In this document: positions 18,082 through 26,970 of the stretch, one piece after another
How the letters are laid out: every line of letters begins with the position of its first letter
Position numbering within the stretch: the stretch's first letter is position 1
Assembly: GCF_014283215.1 (NCBI RefSeq)
Contig: NZ_JACOMF010000001.1
Span: forward strand, 248,001 to 312,000
DNA from: Siccirubricoccus deserti
GTDB taxonomy: Bacteria; Pseudomonadota; Alphaproteobacteria; Acetobacterales; Acetobacteraceae
DNA: 64,000 nt
Direction: 5' to 3'
The notes under the pieces: generated by a model
Told to the model about the DNA's origin: nothing
What the model saw: the letters and a program-made list of their open reading frames with translations, nothing else
The model's database searches: none
Translations under genes and position numbers: made by a program

Positions 18082-19436
18082 GCCGCGGATTGCCGTGCCG
18101 CCTCGGAACTGGCCTGGCGCTGCCGCGCCGCCTCCACCGCCGGCGGCGGCGGCCCGCCGGCCATCCAGTCCAGCAGCTCCACCGTATGCGCGACCGGCAG
18201 CCCGCCGCCGTCGAGCTGGGTCAGGCAGCCGATGTTGCCGGCCGCCAGCAGATCCGCCCCAGTGCGTTCGAGGTTCGCCAGCTTCCGTTCGCGCAGCCGT
18301 CCGGCGATCTCGGGCTGCAGCAGGTTGTAGGTGCCGGCACTGCCGCAGCAGAGATGCGCCTCGGCCGGCTCCTTCACCCGGAAGCCGGCACGGAGCAGCA
18401 GCTGCTTCGGCGCGGCGATGATCTTCTGGCCGTGCTGCAGGGAACAGGCGGCGTGGTAGGCGACGGTCAGCCCCGGTGCTTCCTCCCGCCGCGGCGCATA
18501 GCCGAATTTCACCAGCACCTCCGAGATGTCCATGGCGATGCCGGCGATCGCCGCGGCCCGCCGTTTCCAGGGCTCCGGCTCCTCGCGGAACATGAAGCCG
18601 TAGTCCTTCACCGTGGTGCCGCAGCCGGAGGCGTTGACCACCACCGCATCCAGCCCCTCACCTTCCAGCTCGGCGCTCCAGGCGGCGATATTCGCGCGGG
18701 CCAGGCGCATCGCCGGGTCATGCTCGCCCAGATGATGGTTGAGCGCGCCGCAGCAGCCCTGGCCGGCGGTCACCACCACCTCGATCCCCATTCGCGTCAG
18801 CAGCCGGATCGTCGCCTCGTTGATCGATGGGGAGATCACCTGCTGGGCACAGCCGGTGAGCAGGGCGACCCGGCCGCGCCGCTCGCCCTCGGCCCGGTGG
18901 ATCTGCGGCCGCGCGGCCGGGCCGGCCGGCGGCAGGCTCCGCGGCGCCAGCCGCAGCATGGCGCGCAGCCGCGCCGCGGTCATCGAGCCGCCCGGGATCA
19001 GCCCGGCGAAGGGGCGCGCCAGCCGGGCGCCCTGCAACGCCAGCCGGAACCGGCGCGGATAGGGCAGCAGCCGGCCGAGCAGCCGGCGCAGGGCGCGTTC
19101 CGGCCAGGGCCGGGTGTAGGTTTCCTCGATGTAGCGCCGGGCGTGATCCACCAGATGCATGTAGTTCACGCCGGAGGGGCAGGTGGTCATGCAGGACAGG
19201 CAGGAGAGGCAGCGGTCGACATGGCGCACCACCTCCTCGGTGGCGGGCCGGCCGCTCTCCAGCATGTCCTTGATCAGGTAGATGCGGCCGCGCGGGCTGT
19301 CCAGCTCGTCGCCCAGCAGCACGAAGGTCGGGCAGGTGGCGGTGCAGAAACCGCAATGGACGCAGGTGCGGAGAATGCTATTGCTCTCCCGCGTATCGGC
19401 ATCCTTCAGCTGTTCCGGGGTGAAGCTGGTCTGCAT
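18078..19436 (-). CDS. glcF: Glycolate oxidase iron-sulfur subunit
   Basis: A 452-residue protein started at the ATG giving MQTSFTPEQL, the usual GlcF start; an upstream frame adds 25 unlikely residues. Two 4Fe-4S ferredoxin motifs are visible, C25-x2-C28-x2-C31-x3-C35 (CVHCGFCTATCP) and C76-x2-C79-x2-C82-x3-C86 (CLSCLSCMTTCP), followed by two cysteine-rich CCG domains (CCGALNHHLGE and CCGSAGTYNLLQPE). GlcF carries electrons from the GlcD/GlcE flavoproteins that oxidise glycolate to glyoxylate. Neither glcD nor glcE is next to it here, where they are normally expected just upstream. Confidence 0.93.
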   Translation of the reverse strand: MQTSFTPEQLKDADTRESNSILRTCVHCGFCTATCPTFVLLGDELDSPRGRIYLIKDMLESGRPATEEVVRHVDRCLSCLSCMTTCPSGVNYMHLVDHARRYIEETYTRPWPERALRRLLGRLLPYPRRFRLALQGARLARPFAGLIPGGSMTAARLRAMLRLAPRSLPPAGPAARPQIHRAEGERRGRVALLTGCAQQVISPSINEATIRLLTRMGIEVVVTAGQGCCGALNHHLGEHDPAMRLARANIAAWSAELEGEGLDAVVVNASGCGTTVKDYGFMFREEPEPWKRRAAAIAGIAMDISEVLVKFGYAPRREEAPGLTVAYHAACSLQHGQKIIAAPKQLLLRAGFRVKEPAEAHLCCGSAGTYNLLQPEIAGRLRERKLANLERTGADLLAAGNIGCLTQLDGGGLPVAHTVELLDWMAGGPPPPAVEAARQRQASSEAARQSAA

Positions 19437-19602
19437 GAGGCCTCGCGGGACGGCCCCTGGATATAGGCCGCCGCGCCTCGTCGGGCCAGCCTTCCCCCGC
19501 CGGCCGGCCACAGCCGTTGTGTCCCGTGCCCCGCAGCCAGGGCCACGGCGGCAGGCCGACGGTTCAAGGGCATGGGTGCTGCGGCATCCATGCCGGCAAA
19601 CC

Positions 19603-20355
19603 TCACGGCGTGGCCGCGCGCGCCTCCGCCACCGCCGCGCGCAGCAGCATGGCGATCGCCTGAGCCAGGCAATCGTTGAGCCGGTCGGTCACTGCGGTGC
19701 GCGCGTTGCGGGGCGCGCGTTCCAGGTCGATCGTGTCGGTCTCGGCCCAGTGCCGCATCACCTCGTAGCGCCGGAACAGCGGCACGCCATGCGCCGCGGC
19801 AACCAAGCGCAACGCCTCCCGATATGCATCGACATTGGCATTGGCGCGCAGGAAGCGGGAGAATTGCGGGTCGATCAGCACCGCACCGGCGCCGGCCGCC
19901 TTCAACTGGTCGAGCCCGCCGTGCAGCGCCTCGACCATCTCATCGACCTCCAGGCCGCGCGCCGCCTCCACAGTGCCGGTCTGCCACAGCACCAGATCAG
20001 CTGGCTTGCGGGCGAGTTCCTCGCGCAGCATGCCGGCGGTGTCGGTGGCGGTGGCGCCGCGGGCGCCGCGGACCCGCAGCTCCAGCTTCAGGCCGGGGCG
20101 ACGCGCGAGGATCAGGGCCTGCAACCGAGCCGGCCAGCCGGCGGCCTGGCCGCTGGTGCCAGGGCCGAGCACCGAGGCGGAGCCGACGACCAGGATCCGC
20201 AGCGCCCCGGCCGTGACCGCCCGGGCCACTGTGGGCAGCGGCGCGCCCGGGTCCAGCAGTTCCATCGGCGCCCCACAAGCGGGCGGGCCCGCCGCCGTCG
20301 CCCCGACGGGGACAAGGAGCACGCCCAGCAACAGGAGGCGTCGTAACCAGCTCAT
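19603..20355 (-). CDS. SGNH-fold protein lacking the catalytic residues, coupled to OpgC
   Basis: A 250-residue exported protein with a signal peptide (residues 1-22). It aligns along its length with the SGNH hydrolase at 21.8 kb (shared blocks GxAxxRxxGAxxVLxDxQ, SRF and APLF/VPLFxRxxxMRxW), but each catalytic block is altered. The nucleophile Ser of GxSx is Ala60 (GSAS), the block III Asn is Val129 (TGTV), and the D-x-x-H pair reads D224-R-L-N227. It is therefore probably a non-catalytic relative, perhaps a binding or scaffold partner. Its ATG overlaps the OpgC stop by 4 bp, so the two are translationally coupled. Confidence 0.75.
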   Translation of the reverse strand: MSWLRRLLLLGVLLVPVGATAAGPPACGAPMELLDPGAPLPTVARAVTAGALRILVVGSASVLGPGTSGQAAGWPARLQALILARRPGLKLELRVRGARGATATDTAGMLREELARKPADLVLWQTGTVEAARGLEVDEMVEALHGGLDQLKAAGAGAVLIDPQFSRFLRANANVDAYREALRLVAAAHGVPLFRRYEVMRHWAETDTIDLERAPRNARTAVTDRLNDCLAQAIAMLLRAAVAEARAATP

Positions 20356-21569
20356 TGCACTGGAGTCGTAGAAGAGGGCGCGACATCCGGCAAGGCGTCA
20401 GCGGCCGGCCGCTGGACCGGCGCCTGTTCACGCAGCCGGTACCAGGCGGCGATGGCGCCGACCCCGACAAGCACGGCAAGGCCAGCGAGGTTCACCGCCA
20501 GCTGCATCAGCCAGCCCTCCGCCTGCTCCAGCGCCAGCCGGCCGAGGAAGGAGAGAAAGATGCCGGTGCAGAACACCGGCAGCCCGTGCTGTCCCATCAG
20601 CACGAAGGGCGCCGCCACCCGGCTGCGCACCCAGCCGGCGTCGAAGGGGACCAGATGGCCGAGCAGGTAAGCCAGCGCCAGTATCGAGACGAGGCGGAAG
20701 GGGTGCAGGCCGGTCTTGTCCACATCCGCCAGCACCAGGGCGACGTTCTCGGGCAGCCCGGCGAAGCTGTCGGCATCGGCATAGGCGATCAGCATGGCGG
20801 CGGCGCCAACCACCAGCACCAGCCCCGCCGCCGCCGCCAACAGCGGGTGGAAGGGCACCGCCGGCGGGGTGCCCCGCCGCCCCGCCGCCCGCGGCACGTA
20901 GCCCAGTGCGCAGCCGGCGAAGAACAGCAGCTGCCAGGCCAGCGGGTTGAAGAACCAGCCGCCGCCGGTCCAGCCCGGCAGGTTGAGGTCGAGCAGCCGC
21001 ACCACCAGGTAGCCGGCGCCCGACAGCCCCAGCAGCACCGCCGGGTGACGCAGCAGCGGCGAGGCCGGGATCAGCAGCAGCAGCAGCACGATGTAGAGCG
21101 GCAGGATGTCGAGGAAGGCCGGCTGGAAGCGCAGCAGCAGCGCCTGCAGCAGCGCCTGGTAGGGTTGCTCGGCGAAGACATCCAGGTGCAGCTCGTCGAG
21201 ATAGGCGGTGGTGTCGAGCGCCGCCGCCGAAAAGCCGACCTGCGCGGTGAAGACCACCAGCAGGAAGATATGCGCGACATAGAGCGTGCCGACGCGGCGC
21301 AGCAGGGAGGCGGCGGTGAAGGTGAAACCGCGGCGGTCGAGGGTCGCGCCATAGGCCAGCCCGGCGGCATAGCCGGCCAGCAGCACGAAGGCCTCGGTGG
21401 CATCGCAGAGGGCGATGTTGCGCAAGGTGAGGAGGCCGAGCCAATTGCCCGGCACATGGTCGATGAAGATGCAGAACAGCGCGATGCCGCGGAAGAAATC
21501 GACCCTCAGGTCGCGCCTCGCCCCCGATTTGGGGCTGGCCTCCTGCGCACCGCGGATCAGGCTCCGCAT
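20352..21569 (-). CDS. OpgC-family membrane acyltransferase
   Basis: A 405-residue polytopic protein with about ten membrane helices. The start at 21569 gives MRSLIRGAQE; an upstream in-frame ATG adds an unlikely leader. The OpgC signature RDLRVDFFRGIALFCIFIDH is at residues ~19-38, with a conserved MGQHGLPVFCTGI near the C-terminus. OpgC proteins transfer succinyl groups to periplasmic glucans in the inner membrane and are distantly related to acyltransferase-3 enzymes. No glucan synthase genes (opgG/opgH) are in the window, so the acceptor is unknown. The downstream SGNH-like gene overlaps by 4 bp, and the paralogous SGNH gene diverges from the 243-bp promoter region upstream. Confidence 0.88.
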   Translation of the reverse strand: MRSLIRGAQEASPKSGARRDLRVDFFRGIALFCIFIDHVPGNWLGLLTLRNIALCDATEAFVLLAGYAAGLAYGATLDRRGFTFTAASLLRRVGTLYVAHIFLLVVFTAQVGFSAAALDTTAYLDELHLDVFAEQPYQALLQALLLRFQPAFLDILPLYIVLLLLLIPASPLLRHPAVLLGLSGAGYLVVRLLDLNLPGWTGGGWFFNPLAWQLLFFAGCALGYVPRAAGRRGTPPAVPFHPLLAAAAGLVLVVGAAAMLIAYADADSFAGLPENVALVLADVDKTGLHPFRLVSILALAYLLGHLVPFDAGWVRSRVAAPFVLMGQHGLPVFCTGIFLSFLGRLALEQAEGWLMQLAVNLAGLAVLVGVGAIAAWYRLREQAPVQRPAADALPDVAPSSTTPVQ

Positions 21570-21812
21570 CGACACCTCCGCGGGTGCTCCATGCGGGAGG
21601 CCGGCGCCGCATGCAAGCCGGGATTGCCCTTCGGCAACCGCAGTCGCGGGGAGCGGCAACCAGGCATGTTGCCACATCCCAGCCGTGGCGACGGATTACG
21701 GATTTTTCATACGCTGGCGCTGCCTGGACGCATGCCAGATCCATCATGCCTGAGGAGCTGAGCACACGATTTCGCCTTGTTCAGCCCCTCCCGCTTGCGC
21801 CATTTTTGCACG

Positions 21813-22550
21813 ATGCGAGGTTTTTTCACCGTATTGCTGTGCCTTGCGTCGCTTGCCCTTCCCCCAGGGGCAGCGGCGGAGCCCTGCCCGCCCGCGCCCG
21901 CCCAGAACTTGGTGCTGCCGCGGGCCCGCGCCGCGGTGCAGGCCGGACGGCCGCTGACCATTGTCGCCTTCGGCTCCTCCTCCACCGAGGGCGCCGGTGC
22001 CAGCGATGATGCCATGACCTACCCCGCCCAGCTCCAGGCCAGACTGCGCCAAGCCCTGCCGGGGTTGCGGGTCAGGATCCTGAACCGCGGCAAGGGCGGC
22101 CAGGAAGTCGGTGAGATGCTGGCCCGGCTTGACGCCGACGTGCTGGCCGAACGCCCGGCCATCGTCATCTGGCAGGCCGGCGCCAATGCCGTGCTGCGGG
22201 GCATGGCGCCGGAGAGCTTCAGCGCCGCCATGGCGCACGGCATCGCCCGCGTCCGGGCCGCCGGCGCCGAGGTGGTGCTGATGGACAGCCAGCGGGCGCC
22301 GCGCATCCTCTCGGCGCCGCATTACAGCCGCTTCGACTCGGCGCTGCATGACCTGGCGCTGCACGCCCGGGCGCCGCTGTTCTCCCGCGCCGCGCTGATG
22401 CGCGCCTGGGAGGAAGCCGGCACGCCGAATGCCGAGATGCTGTCGCCCGACGGGCTGCACCACAACGACCGCGGCTACGCCTGCGTGGCGGCGGCGCTGT
22501 CGCGCGCGATGCAGGATGCGGTGGGCCCGGCGCTGATCGCCCACCGCTGA
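21813..22550 (+). CDS. SGNH/GDSL-type hydrolase, exported
   Basis: A 245-residue protein with a signal peptide (cleavage near GAAAEP, residue 22), started at ATG 21813; an earlier frame start adds 12 residues before the hydrophobic core. The SGNH set is intact: Ser56 in AFGSSSTEG, Gly93 in NRGKGG, Asn125 in QAGANAV, and Asp213/His216 in SPDGLHHNDRGY. Such enzymes are esterases or O-acetyl/acyl-transfer partners acting on envelope polysaccharides. It diverges from opgC and ends 10 bp before a convergent methyltransferase. Its paralogue beyond opgC has lost the same residues. Confidence 0.87.
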   Translation: MRGFFTVLLCLASLALPPGAAAEPCPPAPAQNLVLPRARAAVQAGRPLTIVAFGSSSTEGAGASDDAMTYPAQLQARLRQALPGLRVRILNRGKGGQEVGEMLARLDADVLAERPAIVIWQAGANAVLRGMAPESFSAAMAHGIARVRAAGAEVVLMDSQRAPRILSAPHYSRFDSALHDLALHARAPLFSRAALMRAWEEAGTPNAEMLSPDGLHHNDRGYACVAAALSRAMQDAVGPALIAHR

Positions 22551-22560
22551 GGCGGGCCGG

Positions 22561-23589
22561 CTACCCCCCCGCCCGCACAATTAACCCGGCCGAGGTCACC
22601 GGGAAGCCCCGCACCGAAAGCCGCAGATGCGGCGGGAAGACCGTACCGAGCGGCGAGCCCGCCTCCTCGAAAGGCGGGAGGTCGACGAAGCGGTCCAGCA
22701 TCCCGCTGCCATGGCCGTCATCCAGCGGCAGCATTTCATGGCGCTGCGCCGCCAGCCGCGCCGCCAGCGCCTCCAGATGCCGCCGCTGGTAGAGCACGGT
22801 GGCGCCGCGGCTAAGGGTGCCGGCCAGCTCGTCGAGATTGAACTCCGTGGTGTGCACCGCGATGCCGCCCGGCCGCAGGCAGCGCATCGCCTGCTCGACG
22901 AAGCGCATCCCGCGCTCAAGGCTGCCGAGATGCTCCATGGCGCAGGCCGACCACACCAGGTCGAAGCCACCCTGCCGCAGATCCTCCGGGATCGCCGCCA
23001 TATCGGCGGTGCGGAAGCTGACCCTGGCGTCGAATTCGGCCCGCGGCAGCAGCGCCGGGCGGAACAGCGCCTCCGCCGCGCTGCCGTGCTGACCGGTGGC
23101 GATCCAGTCCCGGGCGCGGGCGTCGCCGCCATCAAGGTCGGTCGCCACCACCGCCACGCCATGCGCGGCGAGGATCGCGGGCAGGGATTCCCGGCCGACC
23201 GCGAAGCCCAGGGCGCGGCGGCCGGGTGCCAGCATCCCCGCCTCCCACAACGCCTGGAGGATGAAGCAATTCTCCCAGAGCTTGCGATGATAGACCGGCG
23301 GCGTGCCGAGCAGCCTGCACCAATGGCGCAGCCAATCGGCCTCGATGTCGGATTGCCGGCAGCTGCGGCTGGTCAGCCCGGCCGGGCTTGGTCCTTCCGG
23401 CACCGGCGCGACCGGCCCGGCGAGGCCGGCGGCGTAGTGGCGCTGCGCCATCTCGGCGCCGAGCACCTTCACCGACCAGCGGGCCAGCTCCGCCTCGCGC
23501 TCCCCGCGCAGCCTGGTATCCCCGACAAAGGGCAGGACGCGGTGGCGCCGCCGCCAGCGGGTGAGGTGTCGAAGGATTCCGGCGATCAT
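22561..23589 (-). CDS. SAM-dependent methyltransferase
   Basis: A 342-residue protein, started at ATG 23589 (MIAGILRHLTRWRRR), which leaves a 26-bp gap to the Bug gene. The Rossmann-type core begins with GRRALGFAVGRESLPAILAAHGVAVVATDLD and continues with FDLVWSACAMEHLGSLERGMRFVEQAMRCLRPGG, the class I methyltransferase motifs I and IV-VI. The N-terminal ~100 residues include YHRKLWENCFI, common in methyltransferases of surface-polysaccharide clusters. The acceptor is unknown. It is convergent with the SGNH hydrolase, so membership of the OpgC cluster is by proximity only. Confidence 0.8.
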   Translation of the reverse strand: MIAGILRHLTRWRRRHRVLPFVGDTRLRGEREAELARWSVKVLGAEMAQRHYAAGLAGPVAPVPEGPSPAGLTSRSCRQSDIEADWLRHWCRLLGTPPVYHRKLWENCFILQALWEAGMLAPGRRALGFAVGRESLPAILAAHGVAVVATDLDGGDARARDWIATGQHGSAAEALFRPALLPRAEFDARVSFRTADMAAIPEDLRQGGFDLVWSACAMEHLGSLERGMRFVEQAMRCLRPGGIAVHTTEFNLDELAGTLSRGATVLYQRRHLEALAARLAAQRHEMLPLDDGHGSGMLDRFVDLPPFEEAGSPLGTVFPPHLRLSVRGFPVTSAGLIVRAGG

Positions 23590-23615
23590 CGCCACAGGCT
23601 GTGGCGCCTGCGGCG

Positions 23616-24620
23616 CTAGCTGTCGAGCTTGATTCCCAGCTCGCGGATCAGCGGCCGCCATTCGGCATTCTCGCGTTGCACGAAGGCCTGGAATTCCGCC
23701 GGGCTCCAGGGCGTGCTCTCGATGCCGAGGTCACGGTAGCGGGCCTGCACGTCATCGGCGGCGACGCCGCCCCGCAGCGCCTCGGCCAGCCGGGCGACAA
23801 TCGGTGCCGGCACCCCCGCCGGCACGCTCATCCCCTGCCAGCCATAGGCGATGGCATTGGCGAAGCCCATCTCCCGCAGGGTCGGCACCTCCGGCGCCCG
23901 CGGGCTCCGCGCCTCGGAGAAGACGCAGAGGGTCTTCACCCGCTTGCCGGCGATGAAGGGGATGCCGGTGGCGCAATCGATGACGACGCAATCGACATTG
24001 CCCGCCAGCAGGTCCTGCATCGCCGCCGGCCCGCCGCGGTAAGGCACATGCGTCGCCTCCAGTCCGGTGCGGCGCTTGACCATCTCCATCGCCAGATGGT
24101 GCGGCGAGGCCACCGCCGGGGTTCCGTAGTTCGGTGCCCGTGTTTTCGATTGGGCGACGAAGTCGGAAAAATCCTTCACCGGACTGTCGGGCCGCACCAC
24201 GATGAACAGCGGAAAGCGGCCGATGAAGCCGACGCCCTGGAAGTCGCGGTCGGGATCATAGGGCAGGCGCGTGTAGAGCGCCGGGTTGTAGACCAGGATG
24301 CCGTTGTCGACGTGCATCAGGGTATAGCCATCGGCCGGGCTGCGGCTGACCATCTCGCTGGCCAGCACCGCGCCGCCGCCGGGGCGGTTCTCCACCACCA
24401 CATTCTGGCCGAGCCGGGCGGTGAGATGGGCGCCGATCAGCCGGGCGAACAGGTCGCTGGCGCCGCCCGGCGGGTAGCCGACCACCCAGCGCAGCGGCCG
24501 GTCGGGGAAGCCCTGCGCCCGCGCCGGCCCGGCCAGCGCCGCCATACCGCCAAGCCCCGCCATAACCCCGCGTCGTCCGAGCATCGCCTGCTGTCCCCGC
24601 ACCGTCGTCCGTCTTCGCAT
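23616..24620 (-). CDS. Bug/TctC-family solute-binding protein
   Basis: A 334-residue tripartite-tricarboxylate-type binding protein. The signal region contains LGRRGVMAGLGGMAALAGPARAQ; the mature start FPDRPLRWVVGYPPGGASDLFAR carries the ligand-loop motif, followed by VVENRPGGGAVLASEMV and HVPYRGGPAAMQDLL. Such proteins bind carboxylates (citrate, aromatic acids, amino acids) in the periplasm. No TctA/TctB membrane genes are adjacent, as is usual for the expanded Bug sets of Bordetella-like and Roseomonas-like bacteria. The leading ~12 residues before LGRR may not be translated. Confidence 0.9.
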   Translation of the reverse strand: MRRRTTVRGQQAMLGRRGVMAGLGGMAALAGPARAQGFPDRPLRWVVGYPPGGASDLFARLIGAHLTARLGQNVVVENRPGGGAVLASEMVSRSPADGYTLMHVDNGILVYNPALYTRLPYDPDRDFQGVGFIGRFPLFIVVRPDSPVKDFSDFVAQSKTRAPNYGTPAVASPHHLAMEMVKRRTGLEATHVPYRGGPAAMQDLLAGNVDCVVIDCATGIPFIAGKRVKTLCVFSEARSPRAPEVPTLREMGFANAIAYGWQGMSVPAGVPAPIVARLAEALRGGVAADDVQARYRDLGIESTPWSPAEFQAFVQRENAEWRPLIRELGIKLDS

Positions 24621-24694
24621 CTAGCCGATGCGCAGGGCTTCCGTCACGGCCCCGGACGCATTGCCGCGAGGGCCGGACAACGCCGGCCTGAAGC

Positions 24695-25624
24695 TCAGGG
24701 GTGGGGCACTGCCCCGAGCAGCCCGATCAGCAACGGCAGGCTGAGCGCCGCCAGCAGGTGCTGCAGGGTGATCACCGCCGCCATCAGCGGCGCGTCGCCG
24801 CCCATGGCACGGGCCATGACATAGCTGGTCGTCGCCGTCGGCAGCCCCATGAAGACCACCGCGGTCGCCAGGGCCAGTGGCTCCAGCGCCAGCGCCTGAC
24901 CGATGCCGAGGGTGAGCAGCGGCATCACCGCCAGCTTCAGCCCCGCCGTCACCAGTTGCAACGGCAGCCGGCCACGGATGGCGGAGGGCGACAGCGCCGC
25001 CCCGACGCAGAGCAGGCCGAGCGCCACCGAGGCATGGCCGAAGGTCGCCAGCAGCGGCCGCAGCCCGGCCGGCAGCCCGCCGAGCAGCGCCACGGCGAAG
25101 CCGGCGAGGCAAGCCAGCAGCAGCGGATTCGCCGCGAGCTGGCGCAGCACCCGGCGCGGCGACAGGCGCTGCCCATCCGCCTTGCCCAGCGCGAAGACCA
25201 GGGTGACCAGCACCTGGACGAAGGGCACGATGAGGCCGGTGGCGATGGCGCCGAGGCTGGTACCGATGCTGCCGTAGAGGCCGCTGATGATGGAGAAGCC
25301 CATCAGCTGGTTGAAGCGGATGCTGCCCTGGAAGACCGAGGTGGTTGCGGCATGGTCAGTACCGGCCGCGCGGGCCAGCAGCAGGCTGAGCCCTGCCCCG
25401 GCCAGCAGCGCCAGCCAGATCACCACCGCCATCCCGCCGAGCGGCAGCGCCGCCAGATCCACCGCACCGATGGCCGAGACCAGCAGCGCCGGCAGCAGCA
25501 CCCAGAACACCAGCCGCTCGATCCCGGCCCAGATCGCATCCTCCCGCAGCAGCCAGCGGCGCAGCAGCACGCCAGCCAGCATCGCCCCGAAGGGCGGCAC
25601 GAAGACGTCGAGAAAGAGGCTCAA
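24695..25624 (-). CDS. AEC-family transporter
   Basis: A 309-residue protein with about ten membrane helices in two five-helix halves, typical of auxin efflux carrier (AEC) relatives such as malate or malonate permeases. Motifs include the first helix FVPPFGAMLAGVLLRRW, the loop FNQLMGFSII, and the final helix with VFMGLPTATTSYVMARAMGGD. No ATG occurs at a suitable place. I chose TTG at 25624, 13 bp after the lipoprotein stop, because it places the first helix at residue ~5 and gives the family length; longer in-frame extensions are proline/arginine-rich shadow sequence. Confidence 0.85.
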   Translation of the reverse strand: MSLFLDVFVPPFGAMLAGVLLRRWLLREDAIWAGIERLVFWVLLPALLVSAIGAVDLAALPLGGMAVVIWLALLAGAGLSLLLARAAGTDHAATTSVFQGSIRFNQLMGFSIISGLYGSIGTSLGAIATGLIVPFVQVLVTLVFALGKADGQRLSPRRVLRQLAANPLLLACLAGFAVALLGGLPAGLRPLLATFGHASVALGLLCVGAALSPSAIRGRLPLQLVTAGLKLAVMPLLTLGIGQALALEPLALATAVVFMGLPTATTSYVMARAMGGDAPLMAAVITLQHLLAALSLPLLIGLLGAVPHP

Positions 25625-25637
25625 GGCGCGCGGTGCC

Positions 25638-26141
25638 TCATGCGCCGGATCCCGCCCGCGGCGTGTCCTGCGGCACCCCGGCGATCTCGCCGAGGCAGGC
25701 CGCCTCGGTGCGCGCTTCGGCGCCATTCGCCCGGGCCGCGGCATGCGCCACGCGCAGCCCGCCCCGCGCCGCCGGGTAGAGGATGAGGTCGAGGGCACAG
25801 CCGCCGCCGGCGTAGAGCCAGACCTCGGCCGTCCCCTCGGCCCGGCGCAGCGTCGGCTCGCCGAGCAGGCGCCGCAGCTCCCCTGGCCCGACGCCAAGCA
25901 GTTGCGCGGCGGCGCGCGGCCCGCCGGGGCGGGCGGGACGGTGCGGCCAGGCGATGGCATCGCCCGAGGGCGGCGTATCCGGCGGGGGGTCTGTCAGCTG
26001 AAGCGTGGCGGGCACCAGCTGCCCCATGGCGGCGAGGCTGGCGCTGCCCTGGTCCAGCGCCGCGCGTAGCTCGGCCGTGGGGGCCTCTGCGCCGGCGCAG
26101 CCGGCAGGGAGCAGCAGCAGCAGGCGGAGACGGGGCGCCAT
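25638..26141 (-). CDS. Putative lipoprotein
   Basis: A 167-residue protein with a short hydrophobic leader and a lipobox-like PAGC at residues 12-15, so it is probably a lipoprotein. The centre (about residues 80-125) reads LLGVGPGELRRLLGEPTLRRAEGTAEVWLYAGGGCALDLILYP, a compact domain I recognise from uncharacterised alphaproteobacterial proteins and which resembles the small SmpA/BamE-like fold in outline. Function unknown. It shares a strand and tight spacing with the AEC gene downstream. Confidence 0.7.
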   Translation of the reverse strand: MAPRLRLLLLLPAGCAGAEAPTAELRAALDQGSASLAAMGQLVPATLQLTDPPPDTPPSGDAIAWPHRPARPGGPRAAAQLLGVGPGELRRLLGEPTLRRAEGTAEVWLYAGGGCALDLILYPAARGGLRVAHAAARANGAEARTEAACLGEIAGVPQDTPRAGSGA

Positions 26142-26237
26142 GGCGCTCGGGTCCCGGGGGTGGCGGCCAGGGCCGCAAGGGGTGCGGCACCCAGAGGCGT
26201 CCCCCGCCTCCGGCCAGAGACGGGGACGCGGTGGGAC

Positions 26238-26858
26238 TCAGGCCTCGGCGGGCTCCGCCGACAGCCGGGCCGGCGCCGGGGCCGCGGCGAGCTGGCCCTC
26301 GGTCACCATCTCCATCTTGCCGGAGACCTGCCCGCCTTCCTCGACCTGCAGCTTGCGGTAGCGGGCGGTGCCGGTGACCTTGCCGGTGGCACGGATGACC
26401 AGGCTGCCGCGGGTGGTGATGGTGCCGTCGAACAGGCCGGCGATCTCGGCATCCTCCACCTGGACCTCGCCCTTGAAGACGCCGGCCTGGGCGACGAAGA
26501 GCTCGGTTGCCTGGATCATCTGGCTCTCGACGGTGCCCTCGACCACCAGCCGCTCGGCATCGGTGACGGTGCCCTGGAGGCTGATGCCGCGGCCGACCAC
26601 CAGGGTGCGGCGATCCGCCGGATCAGCCCGGCCGACCGGACGGGCCGGCACGCCCACCGGCGCGGGACGGGGACCGAGGGTCGGCGCGGCGGGGGCAGCG
26701 GAGGGCTTCGGAGCCGTGTTCATGCTGGGCGCATCCTTGGAAGAAGGGCGATAGGGCGGCACGCCGAGTTCGGCGTCGCGCGCGGCCTGGCCGCCCGGCG
26801 CAGGATCGGCCCCGGGCGCCCCTGGCCCGTCCTCACGTTTGCGGCTGAAGATGGCCAT
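26238..26858 (-). CDS. Bactofilin (polymer-forming cytoskeletal protein)
   Basis: A 206-residue protein. The first ~80 residues are a Pro/Ala-rich disordered lead (MAIFSRKRED...), then a right-handed beta-helix bactofilin domain from about residue 85: LVVGRGISLQGTVTDAERLVVEGTVESQMIQATELFV and the later turns GVFKGEVQVEDAEIAGLFDGTITTRGSLVI. Bactofilins polymerise without nucleotide and scaffold cell-shape, stalk or wall-modifying proteins. The start is the ATG at 26858, 6 residues into the longest frame. No peptidase of the M23 type, a frequent partner, is nearby. Confidence 0.93.
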   Translation of the reverse strand: MAIFSRKREDGPGAPGADPAPGGQAARDAELGVPPYRPSSKDAPSMNTAPKPSAAPAAPTLGPRPAPVGVPARPVGRADPADRRTLVVGRGISLQGTVTDAERLVVEGTVESQMIQATELFVAQAGVFKGEVQVEDAEIAGLFDGTITTRGSLVIRATGKVTGTARYRKLQVEEGGQVSGKMEMVTEGQLAAAPAPARLSAEPAEA

Positions 26859-26942
26859 GCTGCTTCCCCTAATCACAGCGTCACGCGGGCGGCGGAACGG
26901 TGATCTGGCACCGCGCCCGGTGGCCCCGGGCTAACACGCGGA

Positions 26943-26958
26943 GTTGTGCAGGCACAAC
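26943..26958. promoter_or_regulatory. 16-bp palindrome upstream of the bactofilin gene
   Basis: GTTGTGC-AG-GCACAAC, with perfect 7-bp arms, lies 85-100 bp before the bactofilin ATG and just beyond the stop of the EI24 gene. It is in the right place for an operator. I cannot name the regulator. Confidence 0.35.
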
Positions 26959-26970
26959 AGACGTCAGCGT

